Shown here: piece after piece, positions 29,048 to 34,195 of the stretch
Numbering within the stretch: the first letter of the stretch is position 1
How the letters are laid out: every line of letters starts with the position of its first letter
Made by a program: the position numbers and the translations under genes
The notes under the pieces: model-generated
What the model saw: the letters and a program-made list of their open reading frames with translations, nothing else
Told to the model about the DNA's origin: nothing
Database searches by the model: none
NCBI GenBank assembly: GCA_900470445.1
Contig: UCAU01000011.1
Span: forward strand, 1-34,195
Direction: 5' to 3'
From: Hyphomicrobiales bacterium
Lineage (GTDB): Bacteria > Pseudomonadota > Alphaproteobacteria > Rhizobiales > Devosiaceae
Length of the DNA stretch: 34,195 nucleotides

Positions 29048-30274
29048 ATGGGCGATTTTGCAATTTTTTATGAATGGCTGATGTTCGCGGTCCGGTGGCT
29101 GCATGTCATCACGGCCATCGCCTGGATCGGCTCGTCGTTTTATTTCATCGCGCTCGACCTAGGCCTGCGCAAGACGCCCAGCCTGCCCCCGCTCGCCCAT
29201 GGCGAGGAATGGCAGGTGCATGGCGGCGGCTTTTATCACATCCAGAAATATCTGGTGGCACCCGAATTCCTGCCCGAGCACCTGACCTGGTTCAAATGGG
29301 AAAGCTATTGGACCTGGCTGAGCGGCTTCATGCTGCTGGTGCTGGTCTATTATGTCGGTGCTGACATCTATCTCATCGACCGCAATGTGCTGGACGTGCC
29401 CAATTGGGCGGCGATCCTGATCTCGATGGGTTCGATCGTGCTGGGCTTCGTGGTCTATAACCGCCTCTGCAAGTCGCCGCTGGGCGAGAGCCAGAACGGG
29501 CTGATGCTGGTGCTGTTCGTGATCCTGACGGCGATGGCGTGGGGCTATACCCAGCTGTTCACCGGCAGGGCGGCGATGCTGCATATGGGGGCGTTCACCG
29601 CCTCGATCATGGCGGCCAATGTGGCCATGATCATCATCCCCAACCAGAAGATCGTGGTGGCCGATCTCAAGGCCGGCCGCGTGCCCGACGCCAAATATGG
29701 CAAGATCGCCAAGCAGCGCAGCCTGCACAATAACTACCTGACGCTGCCCGTCATTTTCTTCATGCTGTCGTCCCACTATCCGCTGGCCTTTGCCACGCAG
29801 TGGAACTGGATCATCGCCTCGCTGATCTTTTTGGTCGGCGTGGTCATCCGGCATTATTTCAACACGCGCCACGCCCGCAAGGGCAATCCGCACTGGACCT
29901 GGGCGGTGGCGGTGGTGCTGTTCCTGATCATTGCGTGGCTTTCCACCGCGCCTAAACTGCCGGGCTCGGCCGGAGAGGAGGTGGCGTCTCGGGCGGCCGA
30001 ACCCTTTCTCGCAGCCAGCCATTTCAAGGATGCCAGCCTGACCGTGCAGACCCGCTGCGCCATGTGCCACACGGCCGAGCCGGTCTGGCCGGGTATTTAT
30101 GAAGCACCCAAGAATGTTATTCTCGACAATGATATTGCGGTGGCCAACCACGCCAAGGATATTGCCATCCAGGCGGGGTATTCGCACGCCATGCCGCCGG
30201 GCAATGCCACTGAAATGACCACGGCTGAACGCGCCTTGCTGGTCGAGTGGTTCCGCGAAGGCTCGGGCCAATGA
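29048..30274 (+). CDS. puuD: Membrane urate hydroxylase with cytochrome c domain
   Basis: A 408-residue PuuD. An N-terminal integral membrane urate oxidase domain with about eight helices (WLHVITAIAWIGSSFYF, conserved histidines and charged loops) is followed by a C-terminal cytochrome c domain with haem site C337-A-M-C340-H341 and axial methionine M382. It oxidises urate to 5-hydroxyisourate and passes electrons to the respiratory chain instead of making hydrogen peroxide. ATG 29048 follows AAGAGGA by 7 bases. Its stop overlaps the guaD start by 4 bases. The product is consumed by UraH. Confidence 0.96.
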   Translation: MGDFAIFYEWLMFAVRWLHVITAIAWIGSSFYFIALDLGLRKTPSLPPLAHGEEWQVHGGGFYHIQKYLVAPEFLPEHLTWFKWESYWTWLSGFMLLVLVYYVGADIYLIDRNVLDVPNWAAILISMGSIVLGFVVYNRLCKSPLGESQNGLMLVLFVILTAMAWGYTQLFTGRAAMLHMGAFTASIMAANVAMIIIPNQKIVVADLKAGRVPDAKYGKIAKQRSLHNNYLTLPVIFFMLSSHYPLAFATQWNWIIASLIFLVGVVIRHYFNTRHARKGNPHWTWAVAVVLFLIIAWLSTAPKLPGSAGEEVASRAAEPFLAASHFKDASLTVQTRCAMCHTAEPVWPGIYEAPKNVILDNDIAVANHAKDIAIQAGYSHAMPPGNATEMTTAERALLVEWFREGSGQ

Positions 30275-31572
30275 GCCGGACTATTTTGCGCGGGCGGGTA
30301 CTGAGCTTTGTCAGCGAGCCTCAGGGTATCGATGACACGGCGAGCTATCGCTATTTCGCCGACGGCATGGTGGTGATTGCCGATGGCAAGGTGGCCAGCG
30401 TTGGCGATTTTGATGCTGGCCTAGCGGGCGATGCCGAGATTATCGATCATCGACCGCATCTGATCCTGCCCGGCTTTATCGATCTGCATCTGCATTATGT
30501 GCAGAGCCAGATGATCGCCTCCTATGCCGGCTCGCTGCTGGAATGGCTCAATACCTACACTTTTGTGGAGGAACAAAAGTTCAGCCAGCAGGGGCATGCC
30601 GGCGCGGTGGCTGCGGCTTTTTATGATGAGCTGATCCGCAATGGCACGACGAGTGCCGTGGCCTATTGCTCGAGCCATCCGCGAAGCGTCGATGCCTTTT
30701 TCGCCGAGGCTGAAAAGCGCAATATGCTGATGGTGGGCGGCAAGGTGATGATGGATCGCAATGCGCCCGAAGCGCTGCGCGACACCGCCCAATCCGGCTA
30801 TGACGACACCAAGGCTTTGATCGAGCGCTGGCACGGGCGGGGCCGCGGGCTCTATGCCATCTCGCCGCGCTTTGCCATTACCTCGACCCCGGCGCAACTG
30901 GAGGCGTCGCGGGTGCTCGTGGCCGAGCATCCGCAATGCTATGTGCAGACGCATCTGAGCGAGAATGCCGCCGAGATCAGCTTCTCGATGGAGCTGTACC
31001 CCGATTCCCCGGACTATACCGGCATCTACGAGGATTATGGACTGCTTGGCCCAAAGACCCTGTTGGGGCATTCCATCCACCTCAATCACCGCGAAACGCA
31101 GGTGTTGGCCGAAACGCAATCGGTGGCGGTGTTTTGCCCGACATCGAACCTGTTCCTCGGCAGCGGGCTGTTTGATCGCGAGCGGCTGGCCAAGGCCGGG
31201 GTGCGGATCGGCATTGCGACTGACATCGGCGGGGGCACCAATTACGGTATGCTGGCGACGCTGGACGAGGGCTACAAGGTGCTGCAATTGCGCGGCCAGC
31301 GGCTGACCCCGCTCAATTCCTTCTATATGGCGACGCTGGGTAATGCCCGGGCGCTATCGCTCCAAGGCACAATCGGGTCGATCGAGCCGGGCTGTGCGGC
31401 GGATCTGGTGGTGCTCGACGCCAGCGCCACGCCGGCCATGCGGCTGCGCATGGAGACGGTGACCAGTCTGGTCGAAGAGCTCTTCCTGTTGCAGACGCTG
31501 GGCGACGATCGTTCGATTGCCGAGGTCTATGTTGCTGGCGCACGGGCGAAGTCAACTTTAGGCGGGTTGTGA
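30271..31572 (+). CDS. guaD: Guanine deaminase
   Basis: A 433-residue amidohydrolase-fold guanine deaminase converting guanine to xanthine. Zinc and catalytic residues are visible as DLHLH (H73, H75), QTHLSEN, LGHSIHL and ATDIGGG. VEEQKF and NGTTSAVAYCSSH are also typical of GuaD. ATG 30271 (MSRTILRG) overlaps the puuD stop (ATGA), giving translational coupling. Its xanthine product feeds XdhAB. Confidence 0.95.
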   Translation: MSRTILRGRVLSFVSEPQGIDDTASYRYFADGMVVIADGKVASVGDFDAGLAGDAEIIDHRPHLILPGFIDLHLHYVQSQMIASYAGSLLEWLNTYTFVEEQKFSQQGHAGAVAAAFYDELIRNGTTSAVAYCSSHPRSVDAFFAEAEKRNMLMVGGKVMMDRNAPEALRDTAQSGYDDTKALIERWHGRGRGLYAISPRFAITSTPAQLEASRVLVAEHPQCYVQTHLSENAAEISFSMELYPDSPDYTGIYEDYGLLGPKTLLGHSIHLNHRETQVLAETQSVAVFCPTSNLFLGSGLFDRERLAKAGVRIGIATDIGGGTNYGMLATLDEGYKVLQLRGQRLTPLNSFYMATLGNARALSLQGTIGSIEPGCAADLVVLDASATPAMRLRMETVTSLVEELFLLQTLGDDRSIAEVYVAGARAKSTLGGL

Positions 31573-31722
31573 GGACGCTGGCCTTGTCTTAGGGTCGGCG
31601 TGGTTTTAGCGCTGAATCTCCTGCCTGTGCCGGGCTGTCCGTTCGCTCCCTTGCGGGGCCGCGGGAAAGATCGCGCCCTATGCAATTACCTCCGACAAGG
31701 AGGAGACGAAGAAGGAACGACA

Positions 31723-33879
31723 ATGACCTACGCGACAAAATCCGGCCTTTCAGTTCATCCTCTGCTGGTCGATTTTGTTGAGAAAGAAGCGCTTCCCGGG
31801 CTCTCCGTGTCGGCCGATCAATTCTGGAGCGGGTTTGCCGCGCTGGTGGCTGAGCATGGCCCGACCAATGCGACGCTGCTGGCCAAGCGCGAGGATTTGC
31901 AGGGCCGGATCGATGATTGGCATCGCCGCTATGGCCCGGTTACCAACAACCCGCAGGGCTACGAATTCTTCCTCAGGGATATCGGCTATGTGGTGCCCGA
32001 GCCGGCCAATTTCTCCATCGAGACCACGGGGCTCGATCCCGAGATCACCACGCTTTGCGGGCCGCAATTGGTGGTGCCGGTCAGCAATGCGCGCTATGCG
32101 CTCAATGCCGCAAATGCGCGCTGGGGCAGTCTTTACGACGCGCTTTATGGCACTGACGTTATCGAACGCAGCGGCGACCTGGCGCCCGGCAAGGGCTATA
32201 ATGCGGCGCGCGGGGCAGCGGTGGTCGACAAGGCTGCGAGCTTCCTCGACGAGGCTTTTCCGCTGGAAAGCGGCAGCCATCGCGACGTCACTGGCTATCA
32301 TGTGATCAAGGAAGATGGCGTCCGCCGCCTGGTCGTCGATACGGCAGCGGGCCGCACGGCGCTCAAGGATCAGGCCGCTTTTGTCGGCTATGGCGGCACC
32401 GAGACCAAGGGCGAGCTGGTGCTGCGCCATCATGGGCTGCATGTCATCCTCGTTATCGAGCCGGGTAGCGTGATCGGCGGATCGCACAAGGCGGGGCTGA
32501 GCGACATCATTGTCGAGGCCGCGCTGACGACGATTCAGGATTGCGAGGATTCGGTTGCGGCGGTCGACGCCGAGGACAAGGTCGGGGTCTATCGCAATTG
32601 GCTGGGCCTGATGAATGGCAGCCTGGAAGACACGTTCGAAAAGGGCGGGCGGCAGGTGACGCGCAAGCTCAATGCCGATCGCAGCTACAAGGACGTGAAC
32701 AGCGCGCCGCTGGTACTCAAGGGGCGCTCGTTGCTGCTGGTGCGCAATGTCGGCCACCTAATGACGACGGATGCCGTGCTAGCCGATGGCAAGCCGATCG
32801 GCGAAGGGCTGATGGATGCGGCTCTCACCGTGCTCTGCGCCATGCATGACACGCTCAACAGCACGACGGGCGCCATCTATATCGTCAAGCCGAAGATGCA
32901 TGGGCCTGAGGAAGTGGCCTTTGCCTGCGCGATTTTCGCCTCGGTGGAGAAGATGCTGGGGCTCAAGCCGCTGACCATCAAGATCGGCATCATGGACGAA
33001 GAGCGCCGCACTTCGGCTAACCTCAAGGCCGCGATCCATGCGGCGCGTGAGCGGGTGTTTTTTATCAATACCGGGTTTCTCGACCGCACGGGCGACGAGA
33101 TCCATACCTCGATGGAAGCCGGGGCGGTGCTGCGCAAGGACGAGATCAAGTCCGAGCGCTGGATTGCCTCCTATGAGGACCGCAATGTGCTGATCGGGCT
33201 AGCCTGTGGCCTCTCCGGCAAGGCGCAGATCGGCAAGGGCATGTGGGCGCGGCCCGACGATATGGCGGCGATGATGGCAGCAAAGTCCGGCCATCCCAAT
33301 GCCGGTGCGAACACTGCCTGGGTGCCTTCGCCAACGGCGGCGACGCTGCATGCCTTGCACTATCACCAGATCGACGTGTTCGAGGCGCAGCAACGCCGTC
33401 ACAACCAGCCGGTGCCCCCGCTTTCGGAGCTGTTCTCCATGCCGGTGCAGGCGCCCTATTCGCTCAGCCGCGAGGAAATTACCCGGGAGCTGGAGAATAA
33501 TGCGCAGGGCATTCTGGGCTATGTGGTGCGCTGGGTGCAGCAGGGCGTGGGCTGCTCCAAAGTGCCCGATATCAACAATGTGGGTCTGATGGAAGACCGC
33601 GCCACCTGCCGGATTTCCTCGCAGGCTGTGGCCAATTGGCTGCGCCATGGGCTGGCGTCAAAGGACGAAGTGACCTCGGTGTTCGAGCGCATGGCGGCGG
33701 TGGTCGATCAGCAGAATGCGGATGACCCGATCTATCGGCCGATGGCGGAGAATTTTCAATCGGTGGCGTTCCAGGCCGCGCTTGATCTGGCGCTGCATGG
33801 CGCGGATCAGCCCTCAGGCTATACCGAGCCGCTGCTGCACGCGGCCCGGCGCAAGGTCAAGGCGCGCGAGGCGCATTGA
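31723..33879 (+). CDS. glcB: Malate synthase G
   Basis: A 718-residue single-chain malate synthase, the normal length for the G isoform. It condenses glyoxylate with acetyl-CoA to malate. Family stretches include VPVSNARYALNAANARWGSLYDALYG (in parts), LNADRSYKDVN, RNVGHLMTTDAVL and KGMWARPDDMAAMM. ATG 31723 with AAGGA upstream is chosen over a frame opening at 31600. It follows guaD by 150 bases containing no gene and a small CCTCC/GGAGG stem (31689-31703). Its place in the purine island fits disposal of glyoxylate made by AllA. No partner glycolate oxidase genes are seen. Confidence 0.96.
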   Translation: MTYATKSGLSVHPLLVDFVEKEALPGLSVSADQFWSGFAALVAEHGPTNATLLAKREDLQGRIDDWHRRYGPVTNNPQGYEFFLRDIGYVVPEPANFSIETTGLDPEITTLCGPQLVVPVSNARYALNAANARWGSLYDALYGTDVIERSGDLAPGKGYNAARGAAVVDKAASFLDEAFPLESGSHRDVTGYHVIKEDGVRRLVVDTAAGRTALKDQAAFVGYGGTETKGELVLRHHGLHVILVIEPGSVIGGSHKAGLSDIIVEAALTTIQDCEDSVAAVDAEDKVGVYRNWLGLMNGSLEDTFEKGGRQVTRKLNADRSYKDVNSAPLVLKGRSLLLVRNVGHLMTTDAVLADGKPIGEGLMDAALTVLCAMHDTLNSTTGAIYIVKPKMHGPEEVAFACAIFASVEKMLGLKPLTIKIGIMDEERRTSANLKAAIHAARERVFFINTGFLDRTGDEIHTSMEAGAVLRKDEIKSERWIASYEDRNVLIGLACGLSGKAQIGKGMWARPDDMAAMMAAKSGHPNAGANTAWVPSPTAATLHALHYHQIDVFEAQQRRHNQPVPPLSELFSMPVQAPYSLSREEITRELENNAQGILGYVVRWVQQGVGCSKVPDINNVGLMEDRATCRISSQAVANWLRHGLASKDEVTSVFERMAAVVDQQNADDPIYRPMAENFQSVAFQAALDLALHGADQPSGYTEPLLHAARRKVKAREAH

Positions 33880-34195
33880 TCAGCTGACGAAATCGAACTT
33901 ATCGACGTCGAACAGGCCGCGGTCGGTCATCTTCAAATGCGGGATGACCGGCAGCGCGAGGAACGCGACCTGCAGGAACGGCTCGGGCAGCACGCAGCCC
34001 AGGGCAAGGGCGGCGTCGCGCAGGTGATGCAGATCCTGGGCGACGGTTTCGAAGGGGTTGAGGCTCATCAGCCCGGCGATGGGCAAAGCCAGTTCGGCGG
34101 TGATTTGCCCGCCGTCGGCTACCGCGAAGCCGCCCTGCAATTGGATCAGCCGGTTGACGGCCACGGCCATGTCTTCGTCATTGGCGCCAATGACG
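33880..34195 (-). CDS. ade: Adenine deaminase, C-terminal part (runs off the window)
   Basis: The last 104 residues of an amidohydrolase-fold adenine deaminase, convergent with glcB with no bases between the stop codons. Family signatures are [33 protein letters not shown] and the closing [17 protein letters not shown]. The N-terminal metal-binding domain lies beyond 34195. The full enzyme would convert adenine to hypoxanthine, the adenine entry point for XdhAB. Confidence 0.92.
   Translation of the reverse strand, partial: VIGANDEDMAVAVNRLIQLQGGFAVADGGQITAELALPIAGLMSLNPFETVAQDLHHLRDAALALGCVLPEPFLQVAFLALPVIPHLKMTDRGLFDVDKFDFVS

Noticed and set aside
31573..31722. Riboswitch or small RNA between guaD and glcB
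   Set aside because: Only a 5-bp CCTCC/GGAGG stem is visible; no known riboswitch core could be recognised.

Overview
The window is GC-rich chromosomal DNA from an alphaproteobacterium. It most resembles the order Hyphomicrobiales, and Devosia or a close relative is my best guess. The reasons are the SigF/NrsF sigma/anti-sigma pair, a membrane urate hydroxylase (PuuD) in place of soluble uricase, an XdhABC set beside a BmpA-type ABC importer, and short palindromic repeats in several intergenic gaps. The genus is an inference from gene content. No rRNA, tRNA, CRISPR array, insertion sequence or prophage is visible.

Left part (1-6112): a palindromic repeat and terminator lie downstream of a secreted 5'-nucleotidase (minus strand), which is divergent from a ThuA-like gene. 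An ECF sigma factor (SigF type) and its membrane anti-sigma factor NrsF follow on the minus strand. Opposite them runs a three-gene plus-strand operon: a secreted methionine-rich small protein, a four-helix cytochrome b and a Tat-exported molybdopterin oxidoreductase of the MsrP/YedY superfamily. The two units face each other from near-identical promoters, GTAAC(A/G)-N16-CGAA. This looks like a variant of the SigF/NrsF-controlled methionine-rich peptide plus YedY/YedZ oxidant-scavenging system known from Azospira, and it is the most interesting locus here.

Middle (6113-15015): a DEAD-box RNA helicase with a TTG start beneath a 5' hairpin, a PanE-like reductase, the trehalose genes otsB-otsA, a cytidine-deaminase-fold deaminase, a YbaY+META secreted protein, and ureidoglycolate lyase (allA), (S)-ureidoglycine aminohydrolase (allE) and a glutathione S-transferase, arranged GST-allE-allA. 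An ArsR regulator with a clear palindromic operator follows (15065-15394), divergent from a SRPBCC-VOC pair.

Right part (16431-34195): a purine catabolic island. A fused allantoinase/OHCU decarboxylase and a LysR regulator are divergent from uraH-xdhA-xdhB-xdhC and a four-gene BmpA-type ABC importer. Then come puuD, guaD, glcB (malate synthase G) and the 3' end of adenine deaminase. Together the genes take adenine and guanine through xanthine, urate, 5-hydroxyisourate, OHCU, allantoin, ureidoglycine and ureidoglycolate to glyoxylate, and then into malate. Only the allantoate-to-ureidoglycine step (allantoate amidohydrolase) is missing from the window.
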